In this document: piece after piece, positions 17,694 through 27,411 of the stretch
How positions within the stretch are numbered: the stretch's first letter is position 1
How the letters are laid out: every line of letters begins with the position of its first letter
Assembly: GCF_020711235.1 (NCBI RefSeq)
Contig: NZ_JAJFAV010000002.1
Span: forward strand, 124,001 to 188,000
Source: Hymenobacter sp. 15J16-1T3B
GTDB taxonomy: Bacteria > Bacteroidota > Bacteroidia > Cytophagales > Hymenobacteraceae
Direction of reading: 5' to 3'
Length of the DNA: 64,000 nucleotides
Translations under genes and position numbers: made by a program
The notes under the pieces: generated by a model
The model's database searches: none
Seen by the model: the letters and a program-made list of their open reading frames with translations, nothing else
What the model was told of the DNA's origin: nothing

Positions 17694-17729
17694 GAGAACG
17701 TGTAAATCAACCGGGCAAAACAGCCGGGG

Positions 17730-17737
17730 CAAAGATA
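17730..17737 (-). promoter_or_regulatory. Candidate -7 element of hemB
   Basis: Perfect TATCTTTG on the minus strand, 36 bases before the hemB start codon. No TTTG is seen at the expected -33 position, so support is partial. Confidence 0.5.
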
Positions 17738-17789
17738 AAGTTGCGGGGCGGGCCGCCTCACCCGAACGAGGAACAGCTCTGGCCGGCCG

Positions 17790-18305
17790 CTAGGGCATGT
17801 CGCCCTTGCCAAAGCCCCAAATCATGATGCCGAAGAGCACCAGCAGGCTGAGGGCAAACAAACCGGCCCCGGCCCAGCCCCCCACGACCACCCAAAGCGC
17901 AATGCCGCCTAGCAACGCCAGCAGGCTGAGCAGTTCGCGCACGTCGCTGCCCCGCAGCGCCGGAACAGCCGCCGAGCGCTGCCGCACTGCGGCCGGGCGC
18001 AGCACTTGGTGACTCACGGGGGCGGCCAACCGGGCCCGTGGCTTGGTCGCGGTAGCCGCGCCGCGTGAGGGGCGAAACGGCTTCGGAAGCAGCGGGCGGG
18101 CGGCTCGGTGCAGCGGGCGGGCGAGAGGGAGCGGCGTTGCGGGCACTCCGCTGGCTACGGGCGGCTGGGCCGCAGCGGGCCGCGCTGCGGCAGGAGCAGT
18201 AGCCGGGCGAAAGGTGAAGGCGGCCTGCTGAGCGCGGCAGCCTACGCCCAGCAGGCTGGTTGCTAAAAGCACATAACGAAGCCAGTGGCTGGCCGATGGG
18301 AGCAT
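17790..18305 (-). CDS. Pro/Ala-rich lipoprotein with C-terminal membrane segments
   Basis: 171 residues, function unknown. Lipobox LLGVGC places the lipidated Cys at 23. A low-complexity Pro/Ala/Arg linker (to about 120) is followed by two adjacent hydrophobic stretches (LLSLLALLGGIALWVVVGG and LFALSLLVLFGIMIWGFG). It shares architecture and the post-Cys pattern A-F-[TS]-F-[RQ]-P with the next gene on the same strand, so the two are tandem paralogues. ATG 18305 is preferred over a TTG at 18314. The stop is about 100 bases upstream of hemB. Confidence 0.6.
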   Translation of the reverse strand: MLPSASHWLRYVLLATSLLGVGCRAQQAAFTFRPATAPAAARPAAAQPPVASGVPATPLPLARPLHRAARPLLPKPFRPSRGAATATKPRARLAAPVSHQVLRPAAVRQRSAAVPALRGSDVRELLSLLALLGGIALWVVVGGWAGAGLFALSLLVLFGIMIWGFGKGDMP

Positions 18306-18326
18306 AGCACGCAAGGTTATTCAACC

Positions 18327-18875
18327 TCACATATTAAAGAACTCCTGGAATATCTCCTGCCAAGCGTGTTTGCCGCCGATGCCGAGCACCAGAAAATAGT
18401 CGCCGAGCAGCATGATGGCCGCGCCGACACCCAAGCCCAACCAGCCGCCCAACCACAACCCCACGGCCACGCTGCCGAGGATGAGCAGCGCGCCCAAAAT
18501 AATGTGCAGCGTGTCGTGCGGGCGGCGGCCCTCGTCGGCGGGCCGGCGGGCTTGGTGGCGGCTAGCGGGCCGCTGCAGGCGCACCAGCGGCGTGCGGCGG
18601 ACCGCGGCCGCGGGCGTCGCGTGGGCCGGCCAGTGCCGGGAAGCCGGGCGGACGGATACAGGCAGCGCGTTGGGCCGCGCGGGCGACGGGGCGGCCGGCG
18701 CAGCTACCGGCGCCGCGGCAGCGGGGGGCGGAGCGGGTGAAGTCGGTGGGCTGGCCGTTACGGGAGCGGGCTGGAAGGAAAAGGCCGGTTTGGTGCCCGC
18801 GCAGCTGCTCAGCAGGCCGCTCAGCGCGCCCGCGCCGGCCGCAAGGCAGATAAAGCGAGGAGTAGAAAAACGCAT
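18327..18875 (-). CDS. Paralogous Pro/Ala-rich lipoprotein with C-terminal membrane segments
   Basis: 182 residues. Lipobox LLSSC (Cys25), then PAFSFQPAP, a long Pro/Ala-rich linker, a basic stretch and a C-terminal hydrophobic region (LGALLILGSVAVGLWLGGWLGLGVGAAIMLLGDY). It lies 21 bases upstream of its paralogue and was probably created by tandem duplication. A lipid anchor plus C-terminal hydrophobic helices joined by a disordered linker is an unusual topology. No known domain recognised. Confidence 0.6.
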   Translation of the reverse strand: MRFSTPRFICLAAGAGALSGLLSSCAGTKPAFSFQPAPVTASPPTSPAPPPAAAAPVAAPAAPSPARPNALPVSVRPASRHWPAHATPAAAVRRTPLVRLQRPASRHQARRPADEGRRPHDTLHIILGALLILGSVAVGLWLGGWLGLGVGAAIMLLGDYFLVLGIGGKHAWQEIFQEFFNM

Positions 18876-19010
18876 CAGCGAGTAGCGTGACCTGCGCCAA
18901 GGTAGGCCGCAGTGGCCCTACGTACGCACCGGCCGCAAAGCAGTTCGCCGCGCCCGGTCCCCATCACAAGACCTGGCGCGGCGACGCATTCACTCATTCC
19001 CCTCGCTCGC

Positions 19011-19247
19011 TTAGCGCTCCGCCTCGGCCCGTTCGGCCAGCAGCGTGCGCGCTTCCGCAGCCGATACCACCACCCGCGCGGGCTCGGGGCCCTGCGAGCT
19101 GTGCATCAGCACCACGGCTTCCGTGCTGTCGGTAGCGTCGACGGCGGTAAATTCCCAGCGCGGCGTGGTCAGTGCCGACTTGGTAGTCTGGCAGCTGGTC
19201 AGCGACAGGGCGGAAACTACCAACAGAAGAGCGTAACGGGTCAGCAT
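19011..19247 (-). CDS. Small putative lipoprotein
   Basis: 78 residues. Signal peptide with lipobox SLTSC (Cys19) followed by a short polar domain (TPRWEFTAVDATDSTEAVVLM). Same strand as the two preceding lipoprotein genes and 135 bases upstream of them. No domain recognised; likely real because of the clean lipoprotein signal and codon usage. Confidence 0.6.
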   Translation of the reverse strand: MLTRYALLLVVSALSLTSCQTTKSALTTPRWEFTAVDATDSTEAVVLMHSSQGPEPARVVVSAAEARTLLAERAEAER

Positions 19248-19425
19248 AACAGCGGATTAGCGGTGAAGACGGTGCAAAACTAGGGTGCTCCGCCGCCGCC
19301 TAACCGCCGGACTCGGTGAAACCGTTCCGGGGCTGTGCGAAAATCCGAACTGGCTGGCTGAGTGGAAAGCCGCCCGCGCCGGCCGGGCCCCGCAAATGGC
19401 TCAGCCGGCGCGCGTTACCGCGGGC

Positions 19426-20688
19426 TTAAAACGCCAGAATTACCTCCTCAATCACGTCGCAGGCCTCGTGCAGCTGCTCCTCGGTGATGACCAGCGGCGG
19501 GGCGAAGCGGATGATGTCGCCGTGGGTGGGCTTGGCCAGCACGCCGCGCTCCATCAGGGTCACGCACACGTCCCAGGCCGTGCGGCCGTCGGCGGCGGGC
19601 TTGATGACCACTGCGTTGAGCAGGCCCTTGCCGCGCACCAGCTCCACCACCTCGGGGCGCTTGGCTTGCAGGCGGCGCATCCGCTCGCGGAACACCTCGC
19701 CCAGGGCGCGGGCGTTTTCGGTGAGCTTTTCTTCCAGCAGCACGTCCAGGGCCGTGGTCATCACGCAGCAGGCCAGCGGGTTACCGCCGAAGGTCGAGCC
19801 GTGCTGCCCGGGCTTGATGCCCAGCATGATTTCGTTGCGGGCCAGCACCGCCGACACCGGCAGCACCCCGCCCGACAAGGCCTTGCCCAGCACCAGAATG
19901 TCGGCGTGCAGGCCCTCGTAGCAGGACGCCAGCAGCTCGCCGGTGCGGCCGAGGCCGGTCTGGATTTCGTCGGCAATCAGGAGCACCTTGTGCTGTTTGC
20001 AGATCTGGTGGGCGTGGGCCAGGTAGCCGTCGGCGGGCACCACCACGCCGGCTTCGCCCTGAATGGGCTCGACGAGGAAAGCGCACACGTGCGGGTCCTG
20101 CACGGCCGCTTCCAGGGCCGCCAGGTCGTCGTAGGGCACCACTTGGTAGCCGGGCATATAGGGCCCGAAGCCGCCGGTCGAGTCCGGGTCGGTGCTAAAG
20201 GAAATGATGCCAGTGGTGCGGCCGTGGAAGTTGTGCTCGGCCACGATGATGCGGGCCTGATTTGGGGCAATGCCCTTCTGCTCGTAACCCCAGCGGCGGG
20301 CCAGCTTCAGGGCGGTTTCCACGGCCTCGGCGCCCGAGTTCATCAGCAGGGCCTTGTCGTAGTTGAACAGCTCGCAGAGGTACTTTTCGGCCCGGCCGAG
20401 CTGGTCGTTGAAGAAGGCGCGCGAAGTCAGGGTGAGTTTCTGGGCCTGGTCCGTCAGCGCCTTGATGATGCGCGGGTGGCAGTGGCCCTGGTTGACGGCC
20501 GAGTAGGCGGAGAGGAAGTCGTAGTAGTGCTTGCCTTCCACGTCCCAGAGGTGCACGCCCTCGCCGCGGCTGAGCACCACCGGTAGCGGGTGGTAGTTGT
20601 GGGCACCGTACTGGTCTTCGAGCTGCATCAGCGCGTGGCTGCTGAGCTGAATGGGGGCGGCGGTAGCGGGGGGCGTGCTGACGGACAT
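19426..20688 (-). CDS. rocD: Ornithine aminotransferase
   Basis: 420 residues, class III PLP aminotransferase. It moves the delta-amino group of ornithine to 2-oxoglutarate, giving glutamate semialdehyde, which links arginine and proline metabolism. Diagnostic stretches are [54 protein letters not shown] and the PLP-binding lysine in [11 protein letters not shown]. Start ATG 20688 ([12 protein letters not shown]) is chosen; a longer upstream frame is not protein-like. A TACTTTTG -7 element lies 40 bases upstream. Single gene. Confidence 0.96.
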   Translation of the reverse strand: MSVSTPPATAAPIQLSSHALMQLEDQYGAHNYHPLPVVLSRGEGVHLWDVEGKHYYDFLSAYSAVNQGHCHPRIIKALTDQAQKLTLTSRAFFNDQLGRAEKYLCELFNYDKALLMNSGAEAVETALKLARRWGYEQKGIAPNQARIIVAEHNFHGRTTGIISFSTDPDSTGGFGPYMPGYQVVPYDDLAALEAAVQDPHVCAFLVEPIQGEAGVVVPADGYLAHAHQICKQHKVLLIADEIQTGLGRTGELLASCYEGLHADILVLGKALSGGVLPVSAVLARNEIMLGIKPGQHGSTFGGNPLACCVMTTALDVLLEEKLTENARALGEVFRERMRRLQAKRPEVVELVRGKGLLNAVVIKPAADGRTAWDVCVTLMERGVLAKPTHGDIIRFAPPLVITEEQLHEACDVIEEVILAF

Positions 20689-20727
20689 AGCGGGAATGGT
20701 TGGGATGGGCAATGGGGTCGGAGGCTT

Positions 20728-20735
20728 CAAAAGTA
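20728..20735 (-). promoter_or_regulatory. Candidate -7 element of rocD
   Basis: TACTTTTG on the minus strand matches TAnnTTTG. The nearest TTG upstream is 15 bases away, shorter than the 19-base spacing seen at rpmB and rpmG. Confidence 0.4.
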
Positions 20736-21052
20736 CGGAAAACGGGCAGGCAAGGTGCTCGGTAGTAAGCCGCTGAACCGTAATACCTTGCTGCCGGTGC
20801 CGCGAATGGAGGTAAGCTATTCTACCTAGTGCCGCACCTAGCGGCACCTAATTGCTAGGCCGCACCCGTTTGCCAAGCCCGCCGCAGCAACGCGCCCATG
20901 CGCTCGGGCTTGCAGCCCGAAGCCATGCCCGGAGGCGTTCAGCGCCTAGCTGCAAATCCTAAAAACACCTCATGAGCCCGACGGAGCGGCTGCCAGTGCG
21001 CACAGGAAATGGCAGACCATGCCGCGTATGGGCGGCTGAGCCGCCGACGTTT
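20736..21052. other. Intergenic stretch with small inverted repeats
   Basis: No gene seen. A hairpin ggcggctgagccgcc occupies 21031-21045. A short inverted pair, cctaaaaac near 20958 and gtttttagg at 21049-21057, encloses about 90 bases; the right arm overlaps the stop codon of the TlpA-like gene. It may act as that gene's 3' end. Confidence 0.35.
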
Positions 21053-22177
21053 TTAGGGCAGTAGCTCCTGCAGCTTCGCATCCAGCGCGGCGCCACGAAG
21101 GTCTCGGGCCACAATAGTGCCCTCTCGGTCCAGCAGAAAGTTGGTGGGGAGTTGCAGCACCTGGTACCAGGCGGCTACCTGATTGCGCCAGCCCTGCAAG
21201 TCCGAAACCTGCGTCCACGGCAGGTTATCCTGGCGAATAGCCGTTTGCCACTTGCGCGCATTGTCGTCGAGCGACACGCTGATGATGGCCAACCCTTTGG
21301 GGTGGTAGCGTTGGTAAGCCGCCACCAGATTGGGGTTTTCCCCCCGGCAGGGGCCGCACCAACTGGCCCAGAAATCCACCAGTACGTACTGGCCGCGGTA
21401 CGCCGAGAGGCGGACCGGCGCGTGGCTGGTATCGGGAAGCACAAACTCGGGGGCGGGCTTGCCCACCGCATCTATGCCCTTGGGCAGCCGAACCGAAGCC
21501 AACTCGGTGGCCAGCTGGCGGGCCAGGGAATGCCGCCGCAGCTCGGGCGTCAGGCTGCGCAGCATGGAATCAGTAGCCAGGGCACCGCCATAGCTCTGCC
21601 AGCCGCGGCTCAGCAGCAACAAACTGTGGAAGGCCGCGGGGTGCTGACGGATGTAGCTGGCCACGTAGCGGGGCCGCTGCGCCATCAGCTGGCCGTTGCG
21701 GCGGATGTATTGCATAGCCGCGGCCGAGTCGCCTTTGGCGCGAAGTTGCTGCGCGAGCTTGGTGTTGGCTATCAATTCGTTGCGCAGCTTGTCATCCAGC
21801 GGAGTTAGGTAGTCCGTTTGGTAGTGCCGGTAGGCCGTGGTCAGCGCCGAACCGCGCACCCAGGCGCCTTCTAAGTCCTGGGCACTGCCGCTGATGCTGA
21901 TGGGGCGGTTGTCGAGCACCACTTCTACCTCCCCGGCAACGCCCCGCACGCCCACGGTGTACAGATTCGGCTCGCTCACCCGCCCGGTCAGCGTGAACTT
22001 GCCGTTCACGATGGCCGCCGAGTCGACGGGCCGGTCGTGGAGGCGCAGGTAGGCGCGGGTGCCGGCGGCGGGCAGCTGGGTCAACTGGCCCTGGATGCGG
22101 TAGCCCGGCTGTTGGGCGGTGGCCGGCGCCCCAACCAGCAGCAGGGCGAGCAAGAGGAGGATAGGCAAACGGAACAT
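21053..22177 (-). CDS. TlpA-family thiol-disulfide oxidoreductase with DUF4369 domain
   Basis: 374 residues. Signal peptide (MFRLPILLLLALLLVGAPATAQ), N-terminal DUF4369-like beta domain (about 25-120: YRIQGQLTQLP...VDSAAIVNGKFTLTG), a helical linker, and a C-terminal thioredoxin fold with active site FWASWCGPCRGENP and the cis-Pro region LPTNFLLDREG. This is the usual Bacteroidota periplasmic reductase, expected to reduce disulfides in the envelope. Divergent from ridA. Confidence 0.92.
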   Translation of the reverse strand: MFRLPILLLLALLLVGAPATAQQPGYRIQGQLTQLPAAGTRAYLRLHDRPVDSAAIVNGKFTLTGRVSEPNLYTVGVRGVAGEVEVVLDNRPISISGSAQDLEGAWVRGSALTTAYRHYQTDYLTPLDDKLRNELIANTKLAQQLRAKGDSAAAMQYIRRNGQLMAQRPRYVASYIRQHPAAFHSLLLLSRGWQSYGGALATDSMLRSLTPELRRHSLARQLATELASVRLPKGIDAVGKPAPEFVLPDTSHAPVRLSAYRGQYVLVDFWASWCGPCRGENPNLVAAYQRYHPKGLAIISVSLDDNARKWQTAIRQDNLPWTQVSDLQGWRNQVAAWYQVLQLPTNFLLDREGTIVARDLRGAALDAKLQELLP

Positions 22178-22274
22178 AGCAGAGAATCAGCGGGATGAGA
22201 CATGAAAAAGCTAGCAGCGGTAAGGTAATAGCTGGCTGCCAGACCACGGACTTCCCCGGCCCGCCGAAACGCCC

Positions 22275-22282
22275 TACTTTTG
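22275..22282 (+). promoter_or_regulatory. Candidate -7 element of ridA
   Basis: TACTTTTG matching TAnnTTTG, 29 bases before the start codon. No clear TTG at the expected -33 distance. Confidence 0.4.
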
Positions 22283-22311
22283 GCCAGTACTTTCCGCGCA
22301 GTTTCTCGGCT

Positions 22312-22692
22312 ATGCAGGTTCTCCACCACCCCGACGCGCCCCAGGCGGTCGGCCCCTACTCCCAGGCCATTGTCACGGGCGGCCTCGTGTTCTGCTCCGG
22401 CCAAACGCCGCTCAACCCCGCCACCATGCGCATCGAGGCCACCACCATCGAAGAGCAGACGCGGCAGGCGCTCATCAACCTGGACGTGGTGCTGTCGGCC
22501 AGCGGCCTGGGCCTGCAGGACGTGGTCAAGACCACGGTGTTCCTGAAAAACTTCGCCGATTTTCAGCGCATGAACGCCGTGTACGCCGTGGTGTTTGGCA
22601 CCCACCGCCCGGCCCGCACCACCGTGGAAGTGTCGCGGCTGCCGCTGGACGCGCTGGTCGAAATTGAATGCATTGCCGCCCTGCGGGGTTAA
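22312..22692 (+). CDS. ridA: RidA family reactive enamine/imine deaminase
   Basis: 126 residues, the usual family length. Conserved APQAVGPYSQAI near the N-terminus, catalytic Arg102 in HRPARTTVEV and Glu119 in LVEIECIA. Hydrolyses reactive 2-aminoacrylate-type imines formed by PLP enzymes, as a cytoplasmic trimer. ATG 22312 gives the canonical length; an in-frame ATG 39 codons upstream is rejected. The DUF5522 gene follows after nine bases, so the two are probably co-transcribed. Confidence 0.95.
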   Translation: MQVLHHPDAPQAVGPYSQAIVTGGLVFCSGQTPLNPATMRIEATTIEEQTRQALINLDVVLSASGLGLQDVVKTTVFLKNFADFQRMNAVYAVVFGTHRPARTTVEVSRLPLDALVEIECIAALRG

Positions 22693-24329
<1,637 letters not shown>

Positions 24330-24455
24330 ACGCGAAGTGGGTACCGCCCCGGGCTGCGGCGGCGGTACGCGGCGCCAAAGAACGGCCGGCCGGCGCAGAA
24401 CTACGCGCCAACCAGCCGTTGCGCCGGGGGCTAACGCACTATTTTTCAGGGAGAG

Positions 24456-24486
24456 TTTGACTAATTCAGACTTTTGCCGATATTTG
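24456..24486 (+). promoter_or_regulatory. Promoter of rpmB
   Basis: TTTG at 24456-24459, 19 bases, then GATATTTG at 24479-24486 (one mismatch to TAnnTTTG). The spacing is identical to the perfect promoter at rpmG. The leader to ATG 24529 is about 40 bases and has no Shine-Dalgarno sequence. Confidence 0.7.
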
Positions 24487-24528
24487 CGTCCCTTTTTCTA
24501 GCATCGTCACTCCAAAGTACACATAGCC

Positions 24529-24768
24529 ATGGCCCGAGTTTGTGATCTGACCGGCAAGCGCACGCGCGTTGGTAACAACGTGTCGCACGCCAACAACAAG
24601 ACCAAGCGCAAGTTCTACCCGAACCTGCAGAAGAAGCGCTTCTACATCCCCGAAGAGGATGCTTGGGTAACGCTGCGCGTAGCCGCTTCGACTATCCGCA
24701 CGATCAACAAGAACGGCATCATGGCCGTGTTGAAGAAAGCCAAGCAGGAAGGCTACGTAGTTTACTAG
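24529..24768 (+). CDS. rpmB: 50S ribosomal protein L28 (bL28)
   Basis: 79 residues, standard for the family. [29 protein letters not shown] is the diagnostic bL28 N-terminus. It has its own promoter and a strong terminator, so it is transcribed alone. In many Bacteroidota rpmB directly precedes rpmG; here an aminopeptidase gene separates them. Confidence 0.98.
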   Translation: MARVCDLTGKRTRVGNNVSHANNKTKRKFYPNLQKKRFYIPEEDAWVTLRVAASTIRTINKNGIMAVLKKAKQEGYVVY

Positions 24769-24787
24769 TCTTTCGCTGGTAGATAGC

Positions 24788-24847
24788 AAAGCCGTTGGCC
24801 GCCGGACGTTCACGCGTCGGGCGGCCAACGGCTTTTTGGCATTGGAC
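24788..24847 (+). terminator. Intrinsic terminator of rpmB
   Basis: 16-base perfect stem (aaagccgttggccgcc / ggcggccaacggcttt) with a T-run (gctttttgg), starting 20 bases after the stop. Confidence 0.9.
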
Positions 24848-24982
24848 GGGCGCCAGCGGGCTCGTCCCAAAATTGCCGGCGTGTTGACCCGCTAGCGGCG
24901 CAACTTCTCAGCAACTTTCGCTTCTTTCAGGCCCGGCAAGCGCCGCCGTCGGTGGCGCGCGCTTAGCCGCTGCTTCATAGGT

Positions 24983-26626
24983 ATGTCGATGCCGTCGTGG
25001 TTCCGCCGCGGAACCTTCACGCTGCTGTGCGTGGGCGCGTTGGGCGCCGCGCCCGCCCTGGCCCAGCGCCCGGTCGGTCCGGGCCGCCCCGCTGATTTTC
25101 TGGACCCCGGTTTTCACCGCGGCCGCCGCGAAGCCCTGCGCCAGCAGCTGCCCGCCGGCTCGGTGGCGGTGATTTTCACGGCCCCGGTGCGCAACCGCGC
25201 CAACGACGTCAGCTTCATCTTTCACCAGAACCCCGACCTCTACTACCTCACCGGCTACGACGAGCCCGACGGCGTGCTCGTGCTCTTCAAAGAGCCGCAG
25301 ACCGTAGGCGGGCAGAGTGGCGTGACCGAGGCCTTGTTCGTGCAGCCCCGCGACCCAAAACGAGAGGTATGGACCGGGCGCCGCCTGGGCAAAGAGGGCG
25401 CCCAGCGCGAACTGAAACTGCAGTTCACGGCCGACAACAAAGACTTCGCCACGGCCGGCATCAACTGGGACAAGTTCGGCCAAGTGCTGCTGACGGAGCT
25501 GCCCGCCGACGTGCGCGACGACGCCAACGACCCCGCTGACCTCTTCAACCTGGTGGCCACGGTGCGCCAGCAGGCCAAGATTCCGGCCGACTTCAACCCG
25601 CGCGTGGCCGAGCTCTACCAGATGATCAGCCGCTTCGGCGTGGCCAACGCCGACAACTTGCGCCCCTACCTCACGGCCCAGACCAGCACCCAGCCGGCCC
25701 TAGCCGCCGACGCCTACGTGCAGGCCTACCTCAAGGCCGACACCAAGGAAGCGCGCGAAAAGGCCGTGGCCAGCCGCCCCGTGTCCCGCATCGACATCAC
25801 CACGCTCGGCCAAGCCCTGGACCAGCTGCGCGAGGTGAAGACGCCCGAGGAGCTCCAGCTGCTGCGCCGCGCCATTCGCATCAGCGCCGTGGGGCAGCAG
25901 GAGGTGATGAAGGCCCTCAAGCCCAACATGGGCGAAATGGAGGTGCAGGGCCTGCACGAGTACGTGTACAAAAAGTACGGCGCCGAATTCGAGGGCTACC
26001 CCAGCATCGTGGGGGCGGGGGCCAACGGCTGCATCCTGCACTACGAAACCAACGACAAGCCCCGCATCGGCACGGACCTGATCCTGATGGACTGCGGCGC
26101 GGAGTACCACGGCTACACCGCCGACGTGACGCGCACGGCCCCGCCCTCGGGCAAGTTCAGCCCGGAGCAAAAGCAGATTTACGAACTGGTGCTGGCCGCC
26201 CAGGAAGCCGGTTTTCAGGCCTGCCAGCCCGGCGCCACGTTCCGTGCCCCGCACGAAGCGGCCAACAAGGTTATCGTCGACGGGCTGAAGAAGCTCGGCA
26301 TCATCAAGGAAGACGCCGAAGTGCGCCGCTACTTCCCACACGGCACCTCGCACTACCTCGGCCTCGACGTGCACGACCGGGGCTCGTACGGCCCGCTCAA
26401 GGCCGGCAACGTCATCACCGTGGAGCCCGGCATCTACATCCCTGAGGGCAGTCCCTGCGACAAAAAGTGGTGGAACATCGGCGTGCGCATCGAAGACGAC
26501 GTGCTCATCACCGACAAGGGCTGGGACAATCTTTCCAAGGAAGCCCCGCGCACCGTGGCTGAAATCGAGAGCATGATGGCCAAATCCAGCCCGGTGGACA
26601 ACTTCAAGCTGCCGGAGCTGAAATAG
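24983..26626 (+). CDS. Exported Xaa-Pro aminopeptidase (M24B, aminopeptidase P family)
   Basis: 547 residues. Signal peptide (after MSMPSWFRR), aminopeptidase P N-terminal domain (about 40-180, with SFIFHQNPDLYYLTGYDEPD), then the pita-bread M24 domain. Metal ligands are visible in LMDCGAEYHGYTADVTRT (two Asp), FPHGTSHYLGLDVHD (His), TVEPGIYIPEG (Glu) and GVRIEDDVLIT (Glu). It removes N-terminal residues preceding proline, in the periplasm or outside. It lies between rpmB and rpmG with separate transcription signals on both sides, suggesting insertion into a ribosomal gene cluster. Confidence 0.94.
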   Translation: MSMPSWFRRGTFTLLCVGALGAAPALAQRPVGPGRPADFLDPGFHRGRREALRQQLPAGSVAVIFTAPVRNRANDVSFIFHQNPDLYYLTGYDEPDGVLVLFKEPQTVGGQSGVTEALFVQPRDPKREVWTGRRLGKEGAQRELKLQFTADNKDFATAGINWDKFGQVLLTELPADVRDDANDPADLFNLVATVRQQAKIPADFNPRVAELYQMISRFGVANADNLRPYLTAQTSTQPALAADAYVQAYLKADTKEAREKAVASRPVSRIDITTLGQALDQLREVKTPEELQLLRRAIRISAVGQQEVMKALKPNMGEMEVQGLHEYVYKKYGAEFEGYPSIVGAGANGCILHYETNDKPRIGTDLILMDCGAEYHGYTADVTRTAPPSGKFSPEQKQIYELVLAAQEAGFQACQPGATFRAPHEAANKVIVDGLKKLGIIKEDAEVRRYFPHGTSHYLGLDVHDRGSYGPLKAGNVITVEPGIYIPEGSPCDKKWWNIGVRIEDDVLITDKGWDNLSKEAPRTVAEIESMMAKSSPVDNFKLPELK

Positions 26627-26633
26627 GGCCGTG

Positions 26634-26711
26634 GTCAGCTAGTAGTTGCGGGTTGATGGTGGGGAGAAAGTCGGCTTCGACAACTCCTAACTAACAACTG
26701 ACAACTAACTG
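26634..26711. repeat. Inverted pair of degenerate 7-bp repeat arrays
   Basis: Right array 26681-26708: CAACTCC, TAACTAA, CAACTGA, CAACTAA. Left array 26634-26654 in the opposite sense: GTCAGCT, AGTAGTT, GCGGGTT. It lies between the aminopeptidase stop codon and the rpmG promoter. The same plan with a different heptamer is at 62755-62862. Confidence 0.65.
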
Positions 26712-26742
26712 TTTGACTTTTCCAAATCAACTCGTATCTTTG
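26712..26742 (+). promoter_or_regulatory. Promoter of rpmG-DUF4295
   Basis: Perfect Bacteroidota housekeeping promoter: TTTG at 26712-26715, 19 bases, TATCTTTG at 26735-26742. ATG 26782 follows after a leader of about 35-40 bases without Shine-Dalgarno. Confidence 0.85.
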
Positions 26743-26781
26743 CAGTCCTAAAATCGAAACCCACGTTCTGACCGTACCACG

Positions 26782-26964
26782 ATGGCCAAGAAAGGAAACC
26801 GGGTGCAGGTAATCCTGGAGTGCACCGAGCACAAGAACTCGGGCCAGCCGGGCACCTCGCGCTACATCACGACGAAAAACCGGAAAAATACTCCGGAGCG
26901 TATCGAGTTGAAGAAATACAACCCGGTGCTCAAGAAAATGACCGTTCACAAGGAAATCAAGTAA
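26782..26964 (+). CDS. rpmG: 50S ribosomal protein L33 (bL33)
   Basis: 60 residues, typical length. [44 protein letters not shown] and the VHKEIK end are diagnostic of bL33. The DUF4295 gene follows eight bases later, in one transcript from the strong promoter at 26712. Confidence 0.98.
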   Translation: MAKKGNRVQVILECTEHKNSGQPGTSRYITTKNRKNTPERIELKKYNPVLKKMTVHKEIK

Positions 26965-26972
26965 GCTGAGTC

Positions 26973-27134
26973 ATGGCTAAGAAAGTAGTAGCTACCCTGA
27001 AAACCTCGGGCGGCAAAGACTGGGCTAAGGTTATCCGCGCGGTCCGCTCGCCCAAAACCGGCGCCTACACCTTCAAGGAGGAGATGGTGCCCGTTGACAA
27101 AGTGCAGGAGTTCCTCGCTACCGGCACCAAGTAA
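26973..27134 (+). CDS. DUF4295 small basic protein, probably ribosome-associated
   Basis: 53 residues: MAKKVVATLKTSGGKDW, then KVIRAVRSPKTGAYTFKEEMVP and ending FLATGTK. This is the Bacteroidota DUF4295 family, which sits between rpmG and ftsY. Size, basic charge and co-transcription with rpmG suggest a ribosomal protein; I recall a phylum-specific large-subunit protein (bL38) described from a Flavobacterium ribosome structure that may be this family, but I cannot confirm it here. Too short for most gene-length cut-offs. Confidence 0.9.
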   Translation: MAKKVVATLKTSGGKDWAKVIRAVRSPKTGAYTFKEEMVPVDKVQEFLATGTK

Positions 27135-27227
27135 GGCCTTTAGCGGGTGCGTACGGTCAAGAGGCTGTGCCAACGCCCATCCGGTGCCCTACGGGGCCAC
27201 CGATACGCGCCCGTTCAATAAGTGAAG

Positions 27228-27256
27228 AAGTCCCGCCTTCCCGTGGGACTTTTTTG
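27228..27256 (+). terminator. Intrinsic terminator after DUF4295
   Basis: Stem aagtccc / gggactt followed by TTTTTT, about 95 bases after the stop. It separates the ribosomal transcript from ftsY. Confidence 0.8.
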
Positions 27257-27281
27257 CGTTGTAGCAGGCGCGCAGAAAAGC

Positions 27282-27400
27282 CGTTGAACGACCGTAGAGA
27301 CGCGCTTACTGGCGTCTTGATATTGGGTGCATTGCGCTGCGTTTGTAGACTGGCTCTTCTTTTTATCGTTCAACGCTGAGGCGCGCATCGGCGTCTCTAC
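27282..27400. repeat. Dispersed inverted repeat upstream of ftsY
   Basis: Outer arms cgttgaacga (27282-27291) and tcgttcaacg (27366-27375), and gtagagacgcgc (27294-27305) with gcgtctctac (27391-27400), in nested and overlapping order. Noncoding; ends 12 bases before ftsY, so the ftsY promoter must lie within it. Confidence 0.6.
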
Positions 27401-27411
27401 ATCAGACCCAC

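Noticed and set aside
27135-27227. A further small gene between DUF4295 and its terminator
   Set aside because: No frame with a start codon and protein-like composition is visible.
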